Of a stretch of DNA of 64,000 bases, positions 11,646-22,481 are shown piece after piece. Below the pieces are notes generated by a model. That model made no database searches and was not told the DNA's origin. It saw nothing but the letters and a program-made list of their open reading frames with translations. The position numbers and the translations under genes were made by a program. The stretch's first letter is position 1; every line of letters begins with the position of its first letter. This DNA is from Pseudocercospora fijiensis CIRAD86 (Eukaryota; Ascomycota; Dothideomycetes; Mycosphaerellales; Mycosphaerellaceae): assembly GCF_000340215.1 (NCBI RefSeq), contig NW_006921532.1, forward strand, positions 6,600,550 through 6,664,549, in the 5' to 3' direction.

Positions 11646-13091
11646 TCATGCAAAAGCAGGAAAGGGAATCTTGTCAGGTTCTCTATCCTCGTTTTCTTTG
11701 TCCTTGGCCGGAGACATTGGCCACGCCTCTTGTCCAGACCTCCACTTACTCATATCCTTTTCAAGATATTTTGCTAGAGTAGGGAACTCTGTATACACAT
11801 ATTCTGTAAGCCAAGTCGCTTCATGCGTACGTCCCTCATTCCTGAGCAAGTATATCGTTCTTGCTGCAGTAAAGTACCAGAGATGATGTTCCGGGCTTGA
11901 ATGATGCGAATCCCTGATTCGCAGGAGTTTAGACGCCATGCTCGACTCCGTCGAGAGTTCTTTGAACACTTGCAAAGCTCTGTCAGGGCTAGGCCGAGTA
12001 GGATGAGCAAGGTCACATCTCGCTATATCGACGTCAATGTATATTTCGGGGGCGCCAAGCAGGAAGAGGGGTATCAACTCTTGGAACTTCTCATATCGTT
12101 TGACGTCAATGCAATCTGTGCGATATTTTTGCTTCTTTCTGTTCATCAAAACTGCGGCCAGATATGAGCCAGAACCTCCTAGTGGTAACCACCGTAGATG
12201 GCTATTTCTTTCAGCCGTGGACTTGAGTTCAGCTGCAGCAAAGTAGAAGTCCAAGGCCGCATGTAAGTCGTCGGTGCTTATGGAATCAGTGCCTTTATCG
12301 TGCTCGCCTAGCTTGACTGCGCATATGTTGCGAAGCAGTCGACCCTTCCAGCGATATTTGTATGACATCTTCTTGATTTCGCTTGGGAAGGTCCTGCCTT
12401 GCTCCGGCTCCTCTGCCAAGTCAAGCTTCAGCCATTGCCACAGAGTCTCCTCGCGACCTTCGCGTATCAAGAACAATGCGAGAAGGTTGAGGAAGACTAA
12501 GTTGTCGACGTAAGCGGTAACAGTATGCCTCATGCTTCTCAATAGCCAATATAGTGTTCTTCTGCCCGGTTGCATCTCTTCAAGAAGTGCAGCTCTCCTC
12601 TGTGAATCCAACGAATCGTAGGCGCGCTTGACGTTCTCCAAACAAAGCTGAGCAATTTGAACCGTTGCCGCGCCCTTTTCGTCGTATTCTTCCAGCAGGT
12701 CTATGGGATCTTTGGCGGGATTCTTTTGCAGCTCGACTTTGGCACTTCCGAAGTCTAGCCTGACAGCGCCTCTCACCAGAAGCGGATTCGTCAAGACGGA
12801 AGCCATATGCCGCTGAGCGGAAGCTGCTGAAGAATGTATGGAACTGACGCTGGTCTTGGGCTTGGAGACGCCATTTTCGCCACTTTGCGGGTTCTCTTCT
12901 GTCGGAGCGGGATGGAATTCATCCAGATGCTTCCTGAATGAGCCGGTCAACGCGTTCAAAAGTCGAGTACTTTCTTTTGCGGTTAAAGGCGTGGCGGAGT
13001 TTGGATGTATTTTGTCTGCCAGAGCCTTCCAATTCAGAGATTTGACGACACCTGAGCCCTTCATCCTGGTGGGAGTGTAGGCAGCGAGCAT
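11646..13091 (-). CDS. Conserved-looking protein of unknown function, possibly mitochondrial
   Basis: A single open frame of 481 residues starting at the ATG at 13091. The frame is open further upstream but only from non-ATG codons. The start region (MLAAYTPTRMKGSG) is short and basic, which would suit a weak organelle signal, but this is inference. A helical N-terminal block with TPLTAKESTRLLNALTGSFR is followed by a Ser-rich linker and a long helix-rich region of repeated Leu/Ala-rich segments. Examples are ATVQIAQLCLENVKRAYD and YVDNLVFLNLLALFLIREG, reminiscent of helical-repeat (TPR/PPR-like) proteins. No catalytic motif was seen and I do not recognise the family. It is divergently arranged with DEF1 across a 528-bp gap. 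Confidence 0.7.
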   Translation of the reverse strand: MLAAYTPTRMKGSGVVKSLNWKALADKIHPNSATPLTAKESTRLLNALTGSFRKHLDEFHPAPTEENPQSGENGVSKPKTSVSSIHSSAASAQRHMASVLTNPLLVRGAVRLDFGSAKVELQKNPAKDPIDLLEEYDEKGAATVQIAQLCLENVKRAYDSLDSQRRAALLEEMQPGRRTLYWLLRSMRHTVTAYVDNLVFLNLLALFLIREGREETLWQWLKLDLAEEPEQGRTFPSEIKKMSYKYRWKGRLLRNICAVKLGEHDKGTDSISTDDLHAALDFYFAAAELKSTAERNSHLRWLPLGGSGSYLAAVLMNRKKQKYRTDCIDVKRYEKFQELIPLFLLGAPEIYIDVDIARCDLAHPTRPSPDRALQVFKELSTESSMASKLLRIRDSHHSSPEHHLWYFTAARTIYLLRNEGRTHEATWLTEYVYTEFPTLAKYLEKDMSKWRSGQEAWPMSPAKDKENEDREPDKIPFPAFA

Positions 13092-13619
13092 GTTCACGTA
13101 GCGAGTGAGGTTGAGGACATTCCGCGGGATAATTCTGATCTTGGTTGTATACACGTTCTCGACGTGGCACGTGAGTGGTTGATGGTCGAGCGTGATAGAG
13201 TTCGGGGGTGAAACGCGGGCACGCGGGACGAGCCGCAGCGCGCCAAGCTATGAAGCGTAGCAGGATGCCAGCAGGGACTTAGTTGACGATTGTTTCCTTT
13301 GAACGTTCACATTCACCACTCCCACTCCCACCACCTCACCTCATCGCACCTGACGTTGCGCAAAGCATTCTTCTTCGCGGCATCCACGCATTGCCAGCCT
13401 TGCGTCTTCTCACCCCGAGCTTTGCGCGTCTTGCAGCGTCGCCAGCGCCGTCGCTGAGGCTGCATCTCCGTCTCTTTCACTGCTCGCTGCAGCACTTTGT
13501 TGCAGTATCACCGCGTCCGCGCCGCGCCGCCTGAGAGACGCCGTCCATCTCCCCTTCACCTGCAGACTCTCTGCGCACCACTCCACACATCCACCCGCAT
13601 ACACACACATTCAGTCGCA
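13092..13619. other. Divergent promoter region of DEF1 and the upstream unknown gene
   Basis: This 528-bp gap should serve as promoter and 5' UTR for both head-to-head genes. The DEF1 side (about 13310-13619) is CT-rich, ending in a CA-rich leader just before the ATG, as is usual for strongly expressed fungal genes. No other feature seen. Confidence 0.45.
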
Positions 13620-16600
13620 ATGTCGGAATTACCCACACGCGGCAGAAGCTCCACTAGGGGAGGACGGGCTGGACTCAGTCGTGGAGGCCCGCGCGCCTCC
13701 AGAAAGCCCAATGGCACATCAAACGACGCAGCTTCACTTGGGCACTCGCTCGAGGACCAAGGCGAAGTCGGCCAGCTCAAGAAGAAGTACGCCAACCAGA
13801 TAGCTATGCTCAAGGACATGTTTGGTGCCGACTGGACCGATACCGATCTCGCACTAGTACTGAACGATGACAACGGCGATACCAGTGCTGTCGCCGAGAA
13901 GATCATAAGTGGCGCTGTTACTCCATTCGCTGAGGTGAAGAAGCCTAAGGATCGCGCTCGCTCTAAGGTCCCAGAGGAGGCCACCACAGCAGGCGCAACT
14001 GATAAGTCGGGCTTTGGCACCAGGGGTGCTCGAGGCAGAGGTGGCTTTGAGGGCGCCAGAGGCGGTCGTGGTAGAGGCTCAGACCGAGGCAGGGGCGGAC
14101 ATCGCGGAGGACGTGGCGGTCACGCGACCACGAACGGCACGAGCACCACGAAGGACGGTGAACCAGCTTCCGTTCCCACCACCGAGTCGACTGCATGGGA
14201 TACATCGGCTACCACGGAGGCTGCTACCGGTGGATGGGACGACAATGCTGCACCAAAGGCAGCTGCTAAGACCGCAGCCACGCCCGCAGCGCCCAACCCT
14301 GCTCCAGCCCTGGATGTGACCACAAGCTCTGCGGCTCAAGGCGCCAGTGATAAGATGCCCTGGTCTGCCTTGTTCATCAAGAAGCCGGAGCCCGCTCCTG
14401 CGCCAGTACCGCCAAAACAGATATTGACGAAGCCACCACCCGCAGCCGAGCTTCCAGGAGAATCTGGAGAGCCCGCAGCCGAATTACCAGTTGACCCACC
14501 AGTAATGGAAGAAAAGAAGGAAATCGTCCCAGAAGAGCCAGAGACGGCTGCACCTGCTATCGAAGAGCCGGCTTCAGAGCCTGCCATCGAAGCCACGCCA
14601 GATCCTTTGACCGAAGAGAATGTAGAACACCTCCCCGACGCATCTATCCCACCAGCCACGCAGACTGCCGCTAGCACCGCAGGATCTGTTGACCCGCGAA
14701 ACCTTACACCGCTCCCAACCCAACCAGCGCCGATCGGACGGCCACCCATAAGTGGCTATGCTGCAGCTGCGAATCGCCTGGCAGGAACCGGAGGCCGTAG
14801 TGCTAGCTTCCAACGCCGAGTGCAAGAGCAGCAAGAGGCAGTTGTAATGCCAGGACATAATGCCATGGACAGGACAGCGCTTCAATTTGGCAGTATGGGC
14901 TTGAATGGCGAGCCCGATCCGGATGTTGATGAGGAGCGCGAAGAACCGGAAACCAGACAGGCACCGCAGAGTAAGCCACCTAGTCCTGCCAGACTACCAC
15001 TGCTCGGATCGCAAGGCCAGCAGCCGCAGCGTCGCCGCATTGATAGCCTCGCTTTGAAAGCCCTTCGTTCAGATGCTAATCCATTGCCTGTAGGTAGCCC
15101 ACCATCACAACCACGAACATCCCTCCCTCCAGCTCCCCAGGTTGCCCAACAGCCAATACTGCAAGAGAACTCCACGCCAAAGCAGGCACCAGGTCTTCCA
15201 CCAGCGTCTGCGCAAAACCAGCAGCAGATACAGGATGGGGCACTCGGACAAAGCCAACCAGAGACAGTCTCTCAATTCAACAACAGCCAGTATGGTCGTT
15301 ATGGAGCGCCAGGACTGCAGCAGGATTCTGCAGCTCAGCAACAGAAGCCGTACGACCCGTTTGGACACCAAGCCCAGCAGTCACAGTACGACCAATACAG
15401 GTAAGTCAGATAGCCACACGAAGGCCTGCTGAGCCGGTCGTGTCGAAGATTGCAGCGTTGCTCTGCTCTGACCTTTGCTAACCATATGTCTAGTCACGGT
15501 CAACAACCGCAACACCCAGCTGGATTCGGCCTTTCATCTGCGCCCAGCGACTACTCCCAATACTATACTGCCGATCAGCGCAACGCATACAACCAATATT
15601 ATGGTAATTCTTACAGCCAGGAATCACGACCTCAGGCTTCTCAGCCACAGGGGCACGATCCAATCGGACCACAGCGCTCGACCAGTGGCTTTGGTGCTGG
15701 GCCAAACGACTCGGCTTTCGGCACTCAAGGACAACCTCAAGGCCAGGCAATCGGCCAGTCTCAGTCTCGCTTCGCTGAGGCTCCTGGTTCTGGGAACAAC
15801 ACCCCAAATCCCGTCTTGGCTCAACAGCAGTCAGTGCCGACTTCACAGGCCCAGCAACACTCAATGCATGCTGCTCAAGGACATCATCAAGGCGGATACA
15901 GCAGCTCCTTCCCATATGGCCACCCGAACTACAACAGCCCATACCAACAGGCTTATGCCAACCAGTTCTATGGCGGAAACCAATTCGGCGGCTATGGCGG
16001 CGCAGGTGGAGGATATCAAGGCAAGCAGGGTGGCATGCACGGAGCACCATACGGCTACGGAATGGGCTCACAGTCTTCGTACGACCACTACTCGTCTTCT
16101 CCAGGAAACACTGGCGCATTTGGACAGAACCAGCAAACTTCGATGCGAAGTGCAAGTGGGATGGGCTCTGCACTCGGAGGTATTGACGACTATGGCCGCA
16201 GCTCAGCTCAGTCCGGCTCTCACCAGCAGAGCAGTGCTTATGGCGGAATGAGCAACGACCCGTTCGCTCGCACGGCGTCCGCATATGGCTCGCAGGGCAA
16301 CTACGGACAGCAGAATGTAGGAGGTGGCCAGGAGGACACTTTGAAGTCTTACGACACCTCAAAGAGCGGGCCATCTCCTGCACTCGGACAGCCTGGTCGG
16401 CCTGGATCCGCCGCTAACAGCGGTGTGAACAACACACAATCTGGCTTGCCTCCGCCACAGGGTCAACAGTCTGCTTTTGGTGGTAGCTACCCAGGATTTG
16501 GAGGTCAAGGCAGCCAGTATGGCGGCCTCGGGGGTCTTGGTGGCCATGGACAAGGCCAAGGACATAGCAACCAATTTGGAGGTTACGGCCGCGGCATGTA

Positions 16601-16652
16601 TAACCAATACGGTAGTCAACAGGGCGGCTGGGGACAGAACTACACCCACTAG
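13620..16652 (+). CDS. DEF1: RNA polymerase II degradation factor 1 (DEF1-like, CUE domain, Gln-rich)
   Basis: Two exons (13620-15400 and 15494-16652) encode 979 residues. The 93-nt intron has a GTAAGT donor, a TGCTAAC branch point and a TAG acceptor. After an Arg/Gly-rich start comes a CUE-type ubiquitin-binding domain at about residues 55-110, with LKKKYANQIAMLKDMFG and DTDLALVLNDDNGD segments. RGG repeats, a Pro/Ala/Glu-rich middle and a very long Gln/Gly/Tyr/Ser-rich prion-like tail follow. This order matches yeast Def1, which recruits ubiquitin ligases to RNA polymerase II stalled at DNA damage and is activated by processing that removes the tail. The low-complexity tail (beyond about residue 590) is likely to phase-separate or aggregate. 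Identification rests on CUE plus Gln-rich architecture and is fairly secure. Confidence 0.88.
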
Positions 16653-17495
16653 AATGGGCAAGTAGCATCCTCACTGGGGTCAGTCGCTCGGCGGCACATT
16701 GATAGCCCTACCAACAGCCGGAGATGCGCTACCTCAGCCCTCTCAACTCCGAGCTCGAGCCAAAGTACTTCACGATTCTTCCGAAGAGGAGAAATGATCA
16801 GCGATGACTCCATTCCAGCGACTCCAAGGTACTCGTGATTATTTTTGAATGTTTTTATATCGAATCGATCGCCCACAACAAAAAGCTGGAGCGGGAGGCT
16901 TGACTGTTACACAACTCACCGGGAAAAAGAGTCTTTGGCGTTCATTCTGGGGAATGGGATCAAACTTCACGGTTCGTCAATGATGAAAGAAGATTGCATC
17001 AGAGAAGATCAAGCAAGTGTTACTACTATTACATCCAATTAAGGCATTGGGTGAGGCAGGCAGTGTTTTTATATAGTCGTCGACGTCTCTGTCGTGAAAT
17101 GGATCAATGGCCGGCCCATCATGGGTCGATCGTATCTTAAGGACAAAAACAACTCATCTTGTCTCAGTTGCTTTACTAGATCGCGGAGCACCAACGATCA
17201 CTACCACTACCACTCAAAATCCCTCGCCACCAGCCCTCACTTCCGATACCATTTCCTCATCCCCTTCTCCCTCCTCGTCTTCTTCTGCAACTCAAACACC
17301 CCAAAAAGCAACGTCCGCGGACACCCCGGTACATGAACATCTACTGGCAAATTCATATCCACACCTCTCACAACACTATAAGCATAATGATAATCCCCTC
17401 CAACATTCGCACAACTTCCTGCAGAAAATCACGGATTATGATTCGGGCGTTTAATTGAAGAGTTGACTGATCGCTGAGGCCAATTTTGTTACGGA
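16653..17495. other. 3' flank of DEF1 and intergenic DNA
   Basis: Probable DEF1 3' UTR and terminator followed by spacer DNA. Open frames here have no protein-like features. No repeat or RNA gene identified. Confidence 0.45.
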
Positions 17496-17935
17496 GTGTG
17501 CCTGCTACTATCATTCCGTCGGATTGGCGACAAGCTCGATTGCAGCTTCCTATGGCTCGCCAGCAGCAACGATAGTAACAGCGTTCCACGAAACCATGAC
17601 ATTCGTGGTTTGCTGGAGTTCTTCCTCACATTTACAGACCACGAAAAGGACTTCGTTGTGGAAGAAGCAGTAGCCGAAGAGCCGGATGGAGTCCGACATT
17701 TCTTGGAACGTCAGCACTTCATAGAAATGAGCGATATTGGTTGCACCTTCGCAGGATACCGTCTTGTTATGCGAGAGACCTGCATGCGTTTATCAAGGAG
17801 TATGTATTGCCCAAACAAGATACTCTTCCAGGCGGGCTGAAGTGGCGTCGGGCCATGGCAATAACGCTTTGGTATGGAGAGAAGACGACCGACCTGGTCG
17901 AACTGCATCAAGACTTTCCAAATTCGAATATCTGA
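17496..17935 (+). pseudogene. Possible degraded gene, two overlapping frames
   Basis: Two adjoining open stretches look protein-coding in composition but lie in different frames. The first is about 17496-17750 and contains GLLEFFLTFTDHEKDFVVEE. The second is about 17741-17935 and contains LHAFIKEYVLPKQ and AMAITLWYGEKTTDLVEL. No good intron of normal size joins them, so a one-base frameshift is the simplest reading. I do not recognise the family. It may be chance; confidence is low. Confidence 0.28.
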
Positions 17936-18057
17936 TACATACGAAGCTGTAGCACATCCTGTCGAATGCACATCCCATGTAATCTCTTTTACATCAAAAA
18001 TGCAATCCCCACCAACGCCGCGCTTTGTCGAAGATCCAGCTCCTGTTTTCCATTCCA

Positions 18058-19149
<1,092 letters not shown>

Positions 19150-20958
19150 TCAACTCCGATACCACTCCTCGTCCACCTCAAGGGGAAACTGCGCCAGATG
19201 ATTCTCCTGCAGCCCGTCACTCTCGCTTTCCTCCTCGACACGACATGAGTGCCGACCAAAGCTTGACCAGCGCACTTCGCAGCCTTCATAACGATCCCTT
19301 CGATACTGCATCGACTTCACCTTGCTGTCATGCGGCATCCAAAGATCCTCCGCCGGCCTATCTTCTCCGTTCGGTTCGCAGGTGTGCGACCCAAACACCG
19401 GCCACCGCGCAGCGCACTTGTTGTACCTGTCCTGCAAAAGGGCGCGCTTTTTCAGGACGATGATATCATCCAGATGGGCTTCCTCGTCCCGACCCCAAGG
19501 CATGGCGTGTAAGATGCCGCATGTGTGCCCTGTGCTGTTATCCCAAGTCCTGGCGCATTCGAAGTAGCGCTGCTTCAAAGCCTCGGCCAACGCTGCTGTA
19601 ACATCTTGCAGGCTTTTGGGAGGCACGACACCGGACGACGCCGACTCTGGCATTCCTTCGTCTTCCTTTTCGAAGACACGAAAGCTCTCATATCCCGCAT
19701 CACCCTCATCGGGACTATGCGATCCAAACCCCCATCCATTAGACTGTTCCGAATCAGCGAGATCAGAGCTGTTCGTGGAACTTTGGTGCTCAGAGGTGAT
19801 GGGGCAACCGCAAAATTTGACCCCATTGCTTCCTTTAGCGGCCTGCAGGTCGGCAAGAATGAGATCTACTGGCAGAGAATAACTTGACCAGTCATCAACA
19901 AAGTGCACCACTGCTTCCCGTTCTAGCACGAACTTCAGCTTCCGTCGCACATCAGCAGCAGTGATCGTGCTGTTGGGATGCTTTGCTTGGTATCTGTTCA
20001 AGTCAATGAACGCGTCTCGGACATAGTGGACCACGGCCGGCTGGCGGGCAAGGTGAACAACTCGCTCATAGTAGGCTGCGAGGTCTTCTAAGTCTTCGGG
20101 TTGGTCGAGGTCCACACTCGAGGATCCAGCTTCAGCTTCCTCAGATTGGTCCGTAGACACCCTATAATCGTCACTCTCGCCGATATCTTGCGTACTTTCT
20201 TGCTGCGGGGTGAAGGCTGATCCTGACGGAGCATCAGGCTGAACTTCAATTGTGTGCTGGACCAGCGGGTTGTCTGAGAGTAGTTCGCCCGTCCTTGCGC
20301 TCGTAAACTGAACTCTGAACGCTGCTCGCCTGGCGAGTGATATCAAACGTGACTTTGAGATTGGCTTGTTTCCGACAAACTTTTCAGCACTCTGTATGCC
20401 GATATTTCCAGCTGTGTGGCGAAACCATCCTCCCCGATTTGGAGGTTCTTCGACCCGCTCATCGCTCATTTGAATGGGAGAAGAGTAGACTGGATCTCCG
20501 TCGTATAGTTCTCCGTCGTCGGTAATCTCTTCCTCGTCGCCGCGCCGCCTCTTCGAAGAACGCTCATCCTCCTCTGTTTCTCGGCCGAAAGTCTCGCTAC
20601 GAACACTCCTTGCGGTGTCCGAGACGGGCGAGACACTCCTTACGAACGACATCTCAAAATTCCTGTCGTTATCTCGCACATGTGCCAGCTCCTCTTCACT
20701 GGCAAAAACAGGTGCACCCTCATCCCGTCTTCTTTTGCGAGAAGCTGCGACCGATGCGGATTTCTCGAAGTAGTCTTTATCATCTGCCATGGACGACTTC
20801 AGATTTCTGAGAATCGAAACCCGTCTCATAGATTCTAGTTCCTCCGTTCGATCTTCAATCTCCTTGCGCTTTGCGGCCAGTTCTTTAGCCAATTTTCGAA
20901 GCGCTGGGAAAGCGCTTTCCAGGACTTCGGTGTTATGTAGAGGTCGGAAGTCCGACAT
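19150..20958 (-). CDS. Unknown, probably nuclear protein with three C-x9-H-x-C repeats
   Basis: An intronless 602-residue frame starting at the ATG at 20958. The N-terminus (about residues 15-55) is a coiled-coil-like helix, FPALRKLAKELAAKRKEIED. Basic clusters follow, SRKRRRD near residue 75 and SKRRRGDEEE near 137, that look like nuclear localisation signals set in acidic, Ser-rich disordered sequence. The C-terminal third holds three copies of a compact motif: Cys468-x9-His478-x-Cys480, Cys515-x9-His525-x-Cys527 and Cys560-x9-His570-x-Cys572. Each is preceded by an RY(F/N/E) segment and contains a conserved Trp four residues after the first Cys. The 45-47 residue spacing suggests tandem small domains, perhaps metal-binding. 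I recognise no known family; function unknown. Confidence 0.75.
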   Translation of the reverse strand: MSDFRPLHNTEVLESAFPALRKLAKELAAKRKEIEDRTEELESMRRVSILRNLKSSMADDKDYFEKSASVAASRKRRRDEGAPVFASEEELAHVRDNDRNFEMSFVRSVSPVSDTARSVRSETFGRETEEDERSSKRRRGDEEEITDDGELYDGDPVYSSPIQMSDERVEEPPNRGGWFRHTAGNIGIQSAEKFVGNKPISKSRLISLARRAAFRVQFTSARTGELLSDNPLVQHTIEVQPDAPSGSAFTPQQESTQDIGESDDYRVSTDQSEEAEAGSSSVDLDQPEDLEDLAAYYERVVHLARQPAVVHYVRDAFIDLNRYQAKHPNSTITAADVRRKLKFVLEREAVVHFVDDWSSYSLPVDLILADLQAAKGSNGVKFCGCPITSEHQSSTNSSDLADSEQSNGWGFGSHSPDEGDAGYESFRVFEKEDEGMPESASSGVVPPKSLQDVTAALAEALKQRYFECARTWDNSTGHTCGILHAMPWGRDEEAHLDDIIVLKKRALLQDRYNKCAARWPVFGSHTCEPNGEDRPAEDLWMPHDSKVKSMQYRRDRYEGCEVRWSSFGRHSCRVEEESESDGLQENHLAQFPLEVDEEWYRS

Positions 20959-22481
20959 TCTTGCAGGTCAAGGTTTTTGAAGTTGGCCGTATTTGAAGTT
21001 TGATGGTATTTCAAGAGAAGAAGAATGCTGCTGCTGCAAGGTAACTTTTATAATTTTCCTCGCGTCCGACGTACAAAAAATCTTTCGTGGTAAGTAATAT
21101 TCGCTAACCATTCAGAGCTTCCTCTCAAGCAAGCTTGTCAGCCTGATACCCGCACCAAAGTTTTTCGCAGCCGTAGCCGCAGCCTCGGAACCATGGCTTC
21201 AGCCTGGTTTTGCGTCAATTAACGCCAAAGTTGGCCTCTAGAGAAGCTCTCGGCACTGCCACACGCTATTATTCGCGCTTAGATCTTGGCATTTCTGCCT
21301 CTGCTGCAGAATGCGACGTATACCTTTTCTTCAGTTCAGGCTGACCCACAGCCTCGCATGCCTTTTCCAACTCAGGTCTTGCGAATTCGAGCATAGCGTT
21401 GCCAGATGTCCATTTTTTTGCTTTGACCGAACACGTGTCGAGAAAACAGTCACCTATTCACACTGCAGAGCTGCCACGAAAGTTCTCGCGTTCCCACGCG
21501 TGCTTAGCATGACGGACCTTCCAGTGTGCTGGTCACATTCGCAAACAAAGAAAGACACATGCCCGAGAGATAGCATAGGAGGCAGTAGATCTTAATTAAT
21601 ACCATACATCACAAATCATTCTCTTCCCCTCCCATAACATAACATCATCCTCCCCCTTCCATCCAGCAGATCAAATCCCATCTTCATCATGCTTCCATTC
21701 CAGAGGCAGGTCTTAGTTTCCCTCATTGAAGAGGTACTCACACCGCGCACCACGAGAAGGTGCCTGCCCAATCGCGCGGCGTCCTCCTCTTACTCTTTTC
21801 CTGAACCTCCCTTCAATAAATCCGTGTCCGTATCAATCAATCATGGCCAGTCCCGGCCTCACCATGTATGTATACCTTGGCCAATGCCAATTTTCTTCTC
21901 GGCGAGGTTCAAGTCGTAGCATGATGCTTCTCATCAAATGCCAGAGTCGCGTCGTGGGCGGTGGTGGTGTTTTCTTCCCCCCTCCCCTCCCCTCCCTTTC
22001 TTTCAAAGTTTCTGTGTTCACTTTTTTCTTTCTTTCTTTCTTTCTTTTCCCTTTTTGGATCTTTCTTTCGCTTTGATCCAGTTTTGTTTTTACCATCGCA
22101 TTCTTCTCTCCTTATGGGCATCATGCCCCCTTCTTCCCAAATGCCAACCTCCACTTGCCTGTAACTTCCAAGATTTCCCAAACTCCAACCTTCAAACCCC
22201 TTGCCCAAGTCCATCTTCCCAATTCCTGTCTTCCATGTCTTCCTTCATCTGCCATGACTCCCTCCGAGAGTCCATTCAGCTCAGCATCAAGTGAGAGAGA
22301 GAGCTCTCTAACTCCAGGGCCAATTTTGACCTTTGACCCGCGGCGACAGACTTCTATGCCCTAGCCGACTTGATGTGTGCGAGGCACGGACGGTAGCCTA
22401 TTCACGCTCCAAGCGCCCAAGACCAAGCGAAGCAGCTCCGTTCTGTGACTTTCACGGAGCGCGGACGTTGTGTGAGAGAAC
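20959..22481. other. Long intergenic region with pyrimidine-rich tract
   Basis: About 1.5 kb between the promoter side of the C-x9-H-x-C gene and the 3' end of the Lys/Ser-rich gene. It contains the pyrimidine tract listed separately. No coding frame with protein-like features and no transposon signature was found. Confidence 0.45.
21970..22074 (+). repeat. Pyrimidine-rich tract with CTTT microsatellite
   Basis: About 105 bp almost entirely of C and T on the plus strand: a CCCCT-rich part at 21977-21998 and a CTTT run at about 22026-22048. It may be a 3'-flank or promoter element, or a simple expansion. Confidence 0.7.
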
